From contig SVLV01000011.1 in NCBI GenBank assembly GCA_015067765.1, positions 1-45,324 on the forward strand: DNA of 45,324 nt, read 5' to 3'. The stretch is from Oscillospiraceae bacterium. Lineage in GTDB: Bacteria; Bacillota; Clostridia; Oscillospirales; Oscillospiraceae. The notes beneath the pieces were generated by a model. It ran no database searches. It was given only the letters and a program-made list of their open reading frames with translations, and was not told where the DNA came from. Of this stretch, positions 8,071 to 15,857 are shown piece by piece (position 1 is the stretch's first letter; each line of letters opens with the position of its first letter). A program made the position numbers and the translations under genes.

Positions 8071-10077
8071 TTACTGAGCCATCTGCAGTTTCTTGTTCTT
8101 CCAATACTGGAATCCAAGCACCACTGCCACAATGGCCAGGCCAACCAGATCCGTTACCAGCCCCGGGATCATCATACCCATACCGCCGACCACCAGCAGC
8201 AGGCGCAGCAACATCGGAATCTTGCAGAAGAGGTGACCATTGAGAGATGCCGCAATACCGAACAGACCCAGCAGGGCGCTGCACGCAATCTGCAAAACCT
8301 CCCAGAAACCATCCACACCCACAAACAGCATGGCAGGGCTGTAGGCAAAGATGTAGGGAACAATGAAGGCCGCAATGGCCAGTTTGGTGGCCTGCAGACC
8401 CGTCTTCATGGGATTGGCCTTGGCAATCGCCGAACCGGCATAGGCAGCCAGCGCCACAGGAGGCGTGATGTCTGCCACAATACCAAAGTAGAACACGAAG
8501 AAGTGGGCGGCCACAGCAGGCAGACCCAGCTGAATCAGAATGGGAGCGCAGGTGGAGGCCATGATGCAGTAGTTGGCCGTGGTGGGCACGCCCATACCCA
8601 GCACGATGCAGCACAGCATGGTCAGTACCAAACCCACAATGATGGTATCGCCGGACAGGGTGACGATGGCGTTGATCAAGGTAGATGCCAAGCCGGTAAC
8701 CGTGATGCAGCCGGCGATCAGACCGGCCATACCGCAGGCAACCGCCACAGTAACCGCGCCCTTGGCACCGGCTTCCAGTGCTTCCAGAATCTTGCCGAAA
8801 GTCAGGCGCTCATCACCGTTCAGGAAGCCCACCACAACAGCGGCCATGATGGCCAGCGCAGCGGAAAACTGCATGGTACGGGCGCCGGTGGAAACCAGCC
8901 ACACCAGCAGCACCAGAGGAATGATCAGATAGAGCTTCCTGACCAGCTTCCCCCATCTGGGCAACTCATCTCTGGAAATACCTTTGAGACCCAGCTTCTT
9001 GGCTTCCAGATGAACCGCAATAAAGATGCCGGTGAAATACAGCACAGCAGGCAGGATCGCCTTGACCGCCACTTCCATGTAGGGCAGATCCATATACTCC
9101 GCCATCAGGAAGGCCGCAGCACCCATGATAGGAGGCATGATCTGGCCGCCGGTAGAGGCAGCCGCTTCCACGGCACCTGCAAACTCCGGCTTGTAGCCGG
9201 TACGCTTCATCATAGGGATGGTGACCGAGCCGGTGGTCACGGTGTTGCCCACGGAGGAGCCGGACACCATGCCGCACAGAGCAGAGGAGATCACCGCTAC
9301 CTTGGCAGGACCGCCGCTGGACCAACCGGCCAGTTTATTGGCCAGAGAGATGAAGAAATTGGCAATACCGGTGCGCTCCAGGAAGGCGCCGAAGATGATA
9401 AACAGAACGATGTAGGTATAGCACACATTCACCGGCGTGCCGATGACACCGCTTGTGGTGTAGAACAGGCGATAGATGATGGTGTGCAGGGACTGATAGA
9501 GGTTCTCCCCGATGCTCATGAAACCAAAGTTCCAGCTCATCTGGTTGTAGAAGGTGTACACCAGCAGGGCGCCCACCACACACAGGATGGGAATACCTAC
9601 GCAGCGGCGGCACAGCTCCGCCAGCACCAGCAGGCCCACCAGACCGATGATCACATGATGGGTCTGGATCATAGTGGCCAGCTTGATGATCTCCATGGCG
9701 CCAAAGGCGAAGTACAGGAACGCACCTGCACCCAGCACCATCAGCACGATATCATACCAGGGGATATAGTTGACCTTCAAAGAACCTTTCTTGGCAGGAT
9801 AGGTCAAATAGCCCAGAATGATGATAAAGGCAATAAAGCGAGCCAGCTTCGTTTCCGGCAGCTCCACGCTCCACAGCGTCATACCGATGCAGTACAGGGA
9901 AAACGCCGCCATCAGCACGCGCATCACCATCTTGGGAACACCCTCCCAAATGCGGGTGGCAGATTCGCGGTCGTACTTGCGCATCACCGCATCCAGATCC
10001 GCGGCCATATCCGCACCGCCGGCTACTGCAGTGTTCTCCACTACCGGCTCTTCCACTTTTTTCTTAAACAGTTTCAT
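8071..10077 (-). CDS. TRAP transporter fused permease (DctQM-type, 4TM/12TM)
   Basis: A 668-residue membrane protein in which the small (4-TM) and large (12-TM) TRAP subunits are fused, the form that normally works with TAXI-type binding proteins. The first about 50 residues are cytosolic; about four helices follow to residue 190, and the DctM domain fills the rest, with typical segments such as SGSSVGNTVTTGS and GQIMPPIMGAAAF near residues 275-315. Uptake is driven by an ion gradient (H+ or Na+), not ATP. It lies downstream of its binding-protein gene with a 164-nt gap containing two hairpins, so the two genes are probably one operon with unequal expression. The ATG follows AGGAGG by 5 nt. 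Substrate is unknown; characterised TAXI systems carry glutamate or small organic acids. Confidence 0.92.
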   Translation of the reverse strand: MKLFKKKVEEPVVENTAVAGGADMAADLDAVMRKYDRESATRIWEGVPKMVMRVLMAAFSLYCIGMTLWSVELPETKLARFIAFIIILGYLTYPAKKGSLKVNYIPWYDIVLMVLGAGAFLYFAFGAMEIIKLATMIQTHHVIIGLVGLLVLAELCRRCVGIPILCVVGALLVYTFYNQMSWNFGFMSIGENLYQSLHTIIYRLFYTTSGVIGTPVNVCYTYIVLFIIFGAFLERTGIANFFISLANKLAGWSSGGPAKVAVISSALCGMVSGSSVGNTVTTGSVTIPMMKRTGYKPEFAGAVEAAASTGGQIMPPIMGAAAFLMAEYMDLPYMEVAVKAILPAVLYFTGIFIAVHLEAKKLGLKGISRDELPRWGKLVRKLYLIIPLVLLVWLVSTGARTMQFSAALAIMAAVVVGFLNGDERLTFGKILEALEAGAKGAVTVAVACGMAGLIAGCITVTGLASTLINAIVTLSGDTIIVGLVLTMLCCIVLGMGVPTTANYCIMASTCAPILIQLGLPAVAAHFFVFYFGIVADITPPVALAAYAGSAIAKANPMKTGLQATKLAIAAFIVPYIFAYSPAMLFVGVDGFWEVLQIACSALLGLFGIAASLNGHLFCKIPMLLRLLLVVGGMGMMIPGLVTDLVGLAIVAVVLGFQYWKNKKLQMAQ

Positions 10078-10115
10078 AGAAACCTCCTATACCGGATTCA
10101 GGGATTTACTCCCGA

Positions 10116-10157
10116 GCATACAAGGGCCCGCTGCGACCGCTGCGCACTCTTGTATGC
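10116..10157. repeat. Inverted repeat in the TRAP intergenic leader
   Basis: GCATACAAG at 10116-10124 and CTTGTATGC at 10149-10157 form a perfect 9-bp inverted repeat around a 24-nt GC-rich loop, between the binding protein and permease genes. It may fold in the mRNA ahead of the permease ribosome binding site. Confidence 0.55.
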
Positions 10158-10177
10158 CTGGGATAAAACGCAGGGGA

Positions 10178-10208
10178 CTACGGCGGATTTGCATCCGCCG
10201 TAGTCTCT
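10178..10208 (-). promoter_or_regulatory. Intercistronic hairpin between TAXI binding protein and permease
   Basis: A strong stem, GACTACGGCGGAT paired with ATCCGCCGTAGTC around a TTGC loop, follows the binding-protein stop codon on the minus strand. It has no immediate T-run, so it is more likely an RNA-stabilising or attenuating element than a full terminator. Such elements often raise binding-protein levels above those of the permease. Confidence 0.6.
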
Positions 10209-10241
10209 TGACAGCATCTTGTGTTAATTACCCGTTCAGAT

Positions 10242-11219
10242 TTACTTGGCAGTGGGAACGGTGATGTTCTTCTCAGCAAAGTACTTGGCAGCACCAGCGT
10301 GATAGGGCACGGAGGTGACAGAGGTGGCGAACTCCAGGCTCAGCTCACCGTACTTGGCGTGGGAGGACACCAGATTGGTGTAGTTGTCGAAGATGTCAGC
10401 GGTCAGAGCATAGATGGCATCCTCGGGCATATCGTTGCGGGCCAGAACAACAGCGCCCACGGCAACGGTGGTCACATCAGCAGTCTGACCGGTATAGGTG
10501 CCAGCCTTGATGACGGCCTTGCTGTAGTAGGGGGAAGCCTTCAGCAGCTTATCCACGTTGGCATCCTCGATGGAAACCAGATAAGCAGTCTTGGTGGTAG
10601 CCAGCTCAGTGATAGCAGTGGTAGGAGCACCGGAAACCACGAATGCAGCATCGATCTGACCGTCCTTCAGAGCGTTGGCACTGTCACCGAAGCCCTGATA
10701 GGTGGGGATGATGTCACTCTCACTCAGGCCATAGCAGCCCAGAACATCCAGAGCGTTGAAGTACACGCCGGAGCCGGAGGCACCGATGGACACGCGCTTG
10801 CCCTTCAGGTCAGCAACGGTCTTGATCTCGGGATCACAGGTAACGATCTGCACCTGCTCCATGTACAGAGCAGCCACGGTAGAGAAGCAGTCCACCTTGC
10901 CATCCTTGGCAAACAGGTTGGTACCGGCATAGGCATAGGCCATAACGTCAGACTGGCAGAAAGCCAGCTCAGCCTTCTTGTTCTGCAGGTCCTGAATGTT
11001 GGCCTGAGAACCGTTGCCCACAACGCCGATCACCTCAATGCCCTTGGCATTGTTGGTGGCATGCTGAGCGATGGTGCTGCCGAAGGCATAATAGGTGCCG
11101 CTCTCACTGCCGGTGACAAAGCGCATCTTGGTCTTGGACTCGCCGCCGTTGCCGCCGCCGCAGGCTGCCAGAGACATGACCATCATGAGGGCCATGATCA
11201 TTGCAATAAACTTCTTCAT
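10242..11219 (-). CDS. TAXI-family TRAP transporter solute-binding lipoprotein
   Basis: A 325-residue extracytoplasmic binding protein of the TAXI subfamily. Residues 1-19 form a lipoprotein signal peptide ending in a LAAC lipobox with Cys20, followed by a Gly-rich linker. The mature protein begins with the family-typical MRFVTGSESGTYYAFG segment and includes later GKRVSIGASGSGVYFNA, both characteristic of TAXI proteins. It delivers its ligand to the fused permease encoded next. The ATG at 11219 is preceded by AAAGGAG with good spacing; a longer frame starting upstream would place a charged segment ahead of the signal peptide and is rejected. A strong promoter precedes the gene. Confidence 0.92.
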   Translation of the reverse strand: MKKFIAMIMALMMVMSLAACGGGNGGESKTKMRFVTGSESGTYYAFGSTIAQHATNNAKGIEVIGVVGNGSQANIQDLQNKKAELAFCQSDVMAYAYAGTNLFAKDGKVDCFSTVAALYMEQVQIVTCDPEIKTVADLKGKRVSIGASGSGVYFNALDVLGCYGLSESDIIPTYQGFGDSANALKDGQIDAAFVVSGAPTTAITELATTKTAYLVSIEDANVDKLLKASPYYSKAVIKAGTYTGQTADVTTVAVGAVVLARNDMPEDAIYALTADIFDNYTNLVSSHAKYGELSLEFATSVTSVPYHAGAAKYFAEKNITVPTAK

Positions 11220-11278
11220 ATCAATTTCTCCTTTAATTGGATTGCCATTTTGCCCCACAGGGGCGAAATCATGTTGGT

Positions 11279-11307
11279 ATTATACCGCTCCTCCTTTCAT
11301 TTTGCAA
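11279..11307 (-). promoter_or_regulatory. Sigma-A promoter for the TAXI-TRAP operon
   Basis: Minus-strand TTGCAA (11302-11307) and TATAAT (11279-11284) with a 17-nt spacer, about 60 nt before the binding-protein start. The leader holds a small GCCCC/GGGGC hairpin. Confidence 0.75.
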
Positions 11308-11532
11308 GTATCAATTCCATCATTTTTCATTTTCTCTCCCATATACTTTTCTAATATTCTTTCTGTTTTTATTGCTTTTTTATGTCTATCCACTTATTTT
11401 TTCGAATTTTGCGCGAAACAAGTTCCGTTTTTCCAGATTCTATCTCCCGCCCAGTCCCTATTTTTTGCAGGATAATCTTGCAAAAAATGAATTATCGCCG
11501 TAATAAAGTTTCATTTTGCGGGGCATTCTTGC
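11308..11532. other. AT-rich intergenic stretch without a gene
   Basis: About 225 bases of AT-rich sequence between the TRAP promoter and the thrS terminator. No reading frame here has a ribosome binding site. Several copies of a CTTGCAAAAAA-like word occur (near 11477 and 11528), in addition to the -35 box; significance unknown. Confidence 0.4.
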
Positions 11533-11566
11533 AAAAAAGAACCCCCATCCAGAAGGACGGGGGTTC
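11533..11566 (-). terminator. Rho-independent terminator of thrS
   Basis: Minus-strand stem GAACCCCCGTCC / GGATGGGGGTTC followed by six T, shortly after the thrS stop codon. Confidence 0.9.
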
Positions 11567-11582
11567 CACGGAAAATCTGTCT

Positions 11583-13370
11583 TTACTTTTTGGCCTTGGT
11601 GTCCACAACATCCTTGACCAGAGCAGCAAATTCCTCAAAGGACATGGCCCCCAGATCGCCGTCAGCCCGGTGACGGGGAGATACGGTACCGTTTTCCATA
11701 TCCCGGTCGCCCACCACCACCATGTAGGGGATCTTCTCCATCTGTGCCTCGCGGATCTTCTTGCCGATCTTCTCGTTGCGGTAATCCACCTCCACCCGGA
11801 AGCCCATGGCCTCCATGGCCTTGGCCTTCTCGGCGCAGTAGTCGGCTGCACGGTCGGTGACAGGCAGGAAGCGGACCTGCTCGGGAGCCATCCAGGTGGG
11901 CAGAGCACCGGCATACTCCTCGATCAGGTAGGCCAGCGTGCGCTCATAGCAGCCCATAGAGGTGCGGTGAATGATATAGGGCAGAGCCTTCTCACCGTTC
12001 TCATCGATATAGTACATACCGAAGCGCTGGGCCAGCAGCATATCGATCTGAATGGTAACCAGCGTATCCTCCTTGCCGAACACGTTCTTATACTGAATGT
12101 CCAGCTTGGGGCCGTAGAAGGCGGCCTCATCAATGCCGATATCGTACTCCACACCCAGATCGTCCAGGATCTCGCCCATGACGCGCTGTGCGGTCTCCCA
12201 CTGCTCGGCAGTACCCTCATACTTGTTGTTGGGGTTGGCGGGATCCCACTGGGAGAAACGGAAGGTGCACTTATCCAGCAGGCCCAGAGTGCCGAGGAAA
12301 TACTTTGCCAGCTCCAGGCAGCCCTTGAACTCCTCCTCCAACTGATCGGGGCGCAGCACCAGATGGCCCTCAGAGATGGTGAACTGACGGACGCGGATCA
12401 GACCGTGCATCTCGCCGGAATCCTCGTTGCGGAACAGCGTGGAGGTCTCGCCCAGACGCATGGGCAGATCACGGTAGGAGCGCTGGCGGTTGAGATAAGC
12501 CTGATACTGGAAGGGGCAGGTCATGGGACGCAGAGCGAAGCACTCCTTCTCCTCATCGTGAGGATCGCCCAGAATGAACATGCCGTCCAGATAGTGATCC
12601 CAGTGACCGGAAATGCGGTACAGGTCACGCTTGGCCATCAGGGGGGTCTTGGTCAGCAGATAGCCGCGCTTCTGCTCCACATCCTCCACCCAGCGCTGCA
12701 GCAGCTGGATGGTACGGGCACCCTTGGGCAGCAGAATGGGCAGGCCCTGGCCGATGGAATCCACGGTGGTGAAATACTCCAGTTCACGGCCCAGCTTGTT
12801 GTGATCGCGCTTGAGGGCCTCCTCGCGCTGCTGGATGTAGGCATCCAGATCATCCTTCTTGGCGAAGGCCACACCGTAGATACGCTGGAGCATCTTACGG
12901 TTGGAGTCGCCGCGCCAGTAGGCGCCGGTGGCGGAGGTCAGCTTGATGGCATTGCCCTTGATACGGCCGGTGGAATCCAGATGGGGACCGGCGCACAGGT
13001 CGGTAAAGTCACCCTGCTTGTAGAAGCTGATGACGGCATCCTCAGGCAGATCGTTGATCAGTTCCACCTTGTAGGGCTCATCCTTCATCAGCTCCAGAGC
13101 CTCAGCGCGGGGCAGCTCAAAGCGCTCCAGCTTCAGCTTCTCCTTGCAGATCTTGCGCATCTCGGCTTCCAGTGCCTCCAGATCCTCGGGCGTGAAGGGC
13201 CGGGGGGTATCAAAATCGTAGTAAAAGCCGGTATCAATGCTGGGGCCGATGGCCAGCTTCACCTCGGGGTGCAGGCGCTTCATAGCCTGAGCCAGCACAT
13301 GGGAGCAGGTATGCCAATAGGTGCGGCGGTACTCCTCATTTTCAAAGGTATAGATGTTTTCTTCGCTCAT
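11583..13370 (-). CDS. thrS: Threonyl-tRNA synthetase lacking the TGS domain
   Basis: A 595-residue class II aminoacyl-tRNA synthetase that charges tRNA-Thr. Unlike the about 640-residue E. coli enzyme it starts directly in the N2 editing domain, with the HxxxH motif at residues 20-24 (HTCSH) and the partner CAGPH segment further on; the N-terminal TGS domain is absent. The catalytic core follows, with RPMTCP (zinc cysteine), the motif 2 arginine in TLFRNEDSGEMHGL, and the C-terminal anticodon-binding domain from about residue 490. Because the editing site is kept, it should still clear Ser-tRNA-Thr. Expression is controlled by a Thr-responsive T-box in the leader. The ATG follows AGGAGG by 9 nt. 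Absence of TGS is seen in some clostridial ThrRS; it is not a truncation, since the ribosome binding site and start are intact. Confidence 0.95.
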   Translation of the reverse strand: MSEENIYTFENEEYRRTYWHTCSHVLAQAMKRLHPEVKLAIGPSIDTGFYYDFDTPRPFTPEDLEALEAEMRKICKEKLKLERFELPRAEALELMKDEPYKVELINDLPEDAVISFYKQGDFTDLCAGPHLDSTGRIKGNAIKLTSATGAYWRGDSNRKMLQRIYGVAFAKKDDLDAYIQQREEALKRDHNKLGRELEYFTTVDSIGQGLPILLPKGARTIQLLQRWVEDVEQKRGYLLTKTPLMAKRDLYRISGHWDHYLDGMFILGDPHDEEKECFALRPMTCPFQYQAYLNRQRSYRDLPMRLGETSTLFRNEDSGEMHGLIRVRQFTISEGHLVLRPDQLEEEFKGCLELAKYFLGTLGLLDKCTFRFSQWDPANPNNKYEGTAEQWETAQRVMGEILDDLGVEYDIGIDEAAFYGPKLDIQYKNVFGKEDTLVTIQIDMLLAQRFGMYYIDENGEKALPYIIHRTSMGCYERTLAYLIEEYAGALPTWMAPEQVRFLPVTDRAADYCAEKAKAMEAMGFRVEVDYRNEKIGKKIREAQMEKIPYMVVVGDRDMENGTVSPRHRADGDLGAMSFEEFAALVKDVVDTKAKK

Positions 13371-13402
13371 GGTTCATTTCCTCCTTGCAATTTGGGGCAG
13401 GA

Positions 13403-13662
13403 CATAAAAACCTCACCCCTGATCGGTTTCAGGGGTGAGGTAACAAGACATTACTCCACGGTTCCACCCTGCTTACGGATGCGCGCATCCGTCGCTCGTG
13501 TTCTCTGTAACGGGAGAGCCCGGCCCGGCCTACTGATCTCTGTTCGGCGGGCAGCTCGGAGGCGGTACTGTTCTGCGTCCGGTCAGGCCCCTCACACCAA
13601 AGTGGGGCCCTCTCTGAGACGTTTCGCAGGCAGCTTCCTCGTCAAAGCCATTGAATATGATA
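13403..13662 (-). promoter_or_regulatory. T-box leader riboswitch controlling thrS (Thr specifier)
   Basis: The conserved T-box sequence AGGGTGGAACCGTGGA is present exactly on the minus strand at 13455-13470. Upstream is a Stem I-like region with an AGAGAG bulge and a candidate ACC (Thr) specifier triplet at 13564-13566 followed by a purine. Downstream is the intrinsic terminator that competes with the antiterminator. Uncharged tRNA-Thr binding would favour the antiterminator and allow thrS transcription. The T-box sequence is certain; the specifier assignment is inferred from the downstream gene and position. Confidence 0.92.
13406..13440 (-). terminator. Regulated terminator of the thrS T-box
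   Basis: Minus-strand stem CCTCACCCCTGA / TCAGGGGTGAGG (13411-13440) followed by five T, about 35 nt before the thrS start codon. This is the terminator arm of the T-box switch. Confidence 0.9.
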
Positions 13663-13666
13663 GTAT

Positions 13667-13695
13667 ATCTTAGCACTCCCGACTCCGTTTGTCAA
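13667..13695 (-). promoter_or_regulatory. Sigma-A promoter of the thrS T-box leader
   Basis: Minus-strand consensus TTGACA (13690-13695) and TAAGAT (13667-13672) with a 17-nt spacer. It lies immediately after the stop codon of the upstream HAD gene. Confidence 0.8.
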
Positions 13696-13706
13696 CGGGA
13701 GAACGC

Positions 13707-14354
13707 CTATGCTTCCAGCATTTCCGTCAGCTGTGCCGCGCAGTCGGCAATGCGCTCCACGCCCTGCCGCTCCAGCACTTCCCGGTCCCGAAAGCCCCAG
13801 CTGACGGCCACCAACGCAAGACCTGCATTGCGGGCCGTGGCCACATCCACATCGCTATCGCCCACATAGACGGCCTCCTCCCGGCTGACCTCCAGCTGTT
13901 CCAGCGCATACCACACCAGACCAGGATCCGGCTTGGTGGCCATACCGGGCAGCCCCGCCCCAAAAACGGGGATACCAGGAAAAAACCGCTCCCCCAGTGC
14001 GCAGGCCGAGGTGTGGGGCTTATTGGTCACGATAGCCACCTTTACACCCAGTTCCCGCAGGTGCGCCAGCACCTCTCCCACGCCGGGATACAGATCGGTC
14101 CTGACGCAGTTGTGCTGCCGGTACCAGGCGCGAAAATCCTGCACCAGTTTCTCTTCCCTTTGGGCGTCCACACGTCCCGCCAGCGCACGACTCATCAGCT
14201 TCACCGCTCCATCCCCCACAAAAGACCGGATTTCCTCCGTGGTACGGGGCGCAAAATTGTTTTCCACCAGAACATGGTTCACTGCATCCCGCAGGTCCTC
14301 CAGTGTGTCCAGCAGGGTGCCGTCCAAATCAAATAATACTGCCCGATATTTCAT
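13707..14354 (-). CDS. gph: HAD-superfamily phosphatase, phosphoglycolate phosphatase-like
   Basis: A 215-residue haloacid-dehalogenase-type hydrolase of the Gph/PpaX group. Motif I DLDGTLLDT lies at residues 8-16 with the nucleophile Asp8 and acid/base Asp10; motif II is in VAIVTNKP at about residues 99-106; motif III/IV lies in KPDPGLVWYAL and YVGDSDVD near residues 142 and 165. The helical cap between motifs I and II is of subclass I. It probably dephosphorylates a small phosphometabolite such as 2-phosphoglycolate or hydrolyses pyrophosphate (PpaX); the sequence cannot decide. The ATG at 14354 is preceded by AAAAGGAGC. It lies downstream of the APC permease but is separated from it by a terminator. 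Confidence 0.85.
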   Translation of the reverse strand: MKYRAVLFDLDGTLLDTLEDLRDAVNHVLVENNFAPRTTEEIRSFVGDGAVKLMSRALAGRVDAQREEKLVQDFRAWYRQHNCVRTDLYPGVGEVLAHLRELGVKVAIVTNKPHTSACALGERFFPGIPVFGAGLPGMATKPDPGLVWYALEQLEVSREEAVYVGDSDVDVATARNAGLALVAVSWGFRDREVLERQGVERIADCAAQLTEMLEA

Positions 14355-14396
14355 CGCTCTGCTCCTTTTGACAAAAGCCACCATCTCACACATCAA

Positions 14397-14422
14397 AACA
14401 GGGAGGCCGAAGCCTCCCTGTT
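14397..14422 (-). terminator. Rho-independent terminator after the APC permease
   Basis: A perfect 11-bp stem (AACAGGGAGGC / GCCTCCCTGTT) with a TTCG loop on the minus strand, followed by TTTTG, 12 nt after the permease stop. Confidence 0.8.
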
Positions 14423-14433
14423 ATAGGTTCCAT

Positions 14434-15780
14434 TTAAGCCTTCTTCTTGCTCTTGAGGAAGGCACCCAACAGCATGATCGCCGCAAAGACGATCACATAG
14501 TACAGCACCTTCATGCGATAGGTGTAAATGCAGGAGAAGCACATAAACAGGCAGCACAGGATGGCCAAAACAGGCATCACAATGCGCTTGCTGGTAGGCA
14601 GTTCCTTATCCTTCATCATCTGCAGGAAGATGGGGATGTACATGGCATACAGAGTGATGATGGGCAGCTCCGAGGAGTCAAAGCTGAAGGGGCCAAACCA
14701 GGGATCGGTCAGATTGGCGCCGAAGAAGTACACCAGCCACAGAGCGCTGGTCAGCAGACCCACAACGGATGCATTGGTGGGCATACCGGTGGTGCCATCC
14801 ACATTCTTGAACATGGTCAGACGGGGATAATCACCCTCACGGACCAGATCATACATGCTTCGGGAGCAGGAAACGGTCAGACCGTTACAGGTGCCCCAGC
14901 AGGAGATAACCACAAACACGAAGATCAGCACGCCGCCCACATTGCCAAAGATATTCTGGAATGCCAGCTTGGCACCGGCCTGGCCATTCTCCATCATAAC
15001 ACTGCTCTCCAGTGCACCGGCCAGACCAATGTAGTAGATGACATATACTGCCACCACGATCAGGGCGCCGATGATCAGAGCACGGGGCATATTGCGCTTG
15101 GCATCCTTCAGCTCAGAGCCGATGGAGGTAGCACAGATCCAGCCCTCATAGGCGAAGGACAGGGACACCACACCGGCAAACAGGCCGGCAGCAGGCATCA
15201 CATCGGGGTTCACCACAGTGGAGAAGTTTTCCACCATCTGACCGTTGGTCAGACCCACCACAGTACCCACCACTGCCATCAGCAGCAGAGGAATCAGCTT
15301 CAGAGTGGTGGTGGACATCTGGAACTTACCGGCCAGCTTGGGAGCCAGTGCATTCATGGCATAGGTCAGGCTCAGGAAAGCCAGAGACAGCACCATCACA
15401 TTGGTGCTGGCAGGGCCCCAGCTGTCGCCGCCGATCAGCACACCCACATAGCGGGCAGGCAGCCAGCTGAGAACAGACACCAGAGCAGGGTAATAGATCA
15501 CACTGGTAAACCAACCCATGTAATAGGCATAATTCTTGCCGCAGTAGGCCTTGGTATAGCCCACCAGACCATCTGCATCATTATACCGACCGGCGACGAT
15601 GCCGAAGGTATAGGTGCAGATGATCATGACGATACCGGTAACCAGCCAGGACAGAATGCCGATCATCATGTTGCCGCCGGTGGCCTTCAGAACAGTCTCT
15701 GCCTTGAAGAACACGCCGGAGCCGATCACTGTGCCCACCACCATGGCGATGGCTACGGGCAAACCGTATCTCTTTTCCAT
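14434..15780 (-). CDS. APC-superfamily amino acid permease
   Basis: A 448-residue transporter with about 12 transmembrane helices and the APC signature GTVIGSGVFF near residues 16-25, which forms the unwound part of helix 1. Overall similarity is to the SteT/LAT-like amino acid permeases and exchangers of Firmicutes. The substrate is not readable; the neighbour thrS is separately regulated, so no link to threonine should be assumed. The start at 15780 was chosen over an upstream in-frame TTG because GAAAGGA lies at proper distance. The gene is 77 nt downstream of ychF with only a weak hairpin between them, so read-through from ychF is possible. Confidence 0.88.
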   Translation of the reverse strand: MEKRYGLPVAIAMVVGTVIGSGVFFKAETVLKATGGNMMIGILSWLVTGIVMIICTYTFGIVAGRYNDADGLVGYTKAYCGKNYAYYMGWFTSVIYYPALVSVLSWLPARYVGVLIGGDSWGPASTNVMVLSLAFLSLTYAMNALAPKLAGKFQMSTTTLKLIPLLLMAVVGTVVGLTNGQMVENFSTVVNPDVMPAAGLFAGVVSLSFAYEGWICATSIGSELKDAKRNMPRALIIGALIVVAVYVIYYIGLAGALESSVMMENGQAGAKLAFQNIFGNVGGVLIFVFVVISCWGTCNGLTVSCSRSMYDLVREGDYPRLTMFKNVDGTTGMPTNASVVGLLTSALWLVYFFGANLTDPWFGPFSFDSSELPIITLYAMYIPIFLQMMKDKELPTSKRIVMPVLAILCCLFMCFSCIYTYRMKVLYYVIVFAAIMLLGAFLKSKKKA

Positions 15781-15857
15781 AACAAACAATTCCTTTCAAA
15801 GGTTTTCTCGGATGAGAATATGTTTCGGGAGCCTCTCCCGGGATATACCATTTTTGT

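Noticed and set aside
8233-10203. A 656-codon plus-strand frame opposite the TRAP permease
   Set aside because: Antisense shadow: His/Gly/Arg-rich, no start signal, and contradicts the well-conserved permease.
11382-13673. A 763-codon plus-strand frame opposite thrS
   Set aside because: Antisense shadow that also crosses the T-box leader and terminator; ThrRS motifs are clear on the minus strand.
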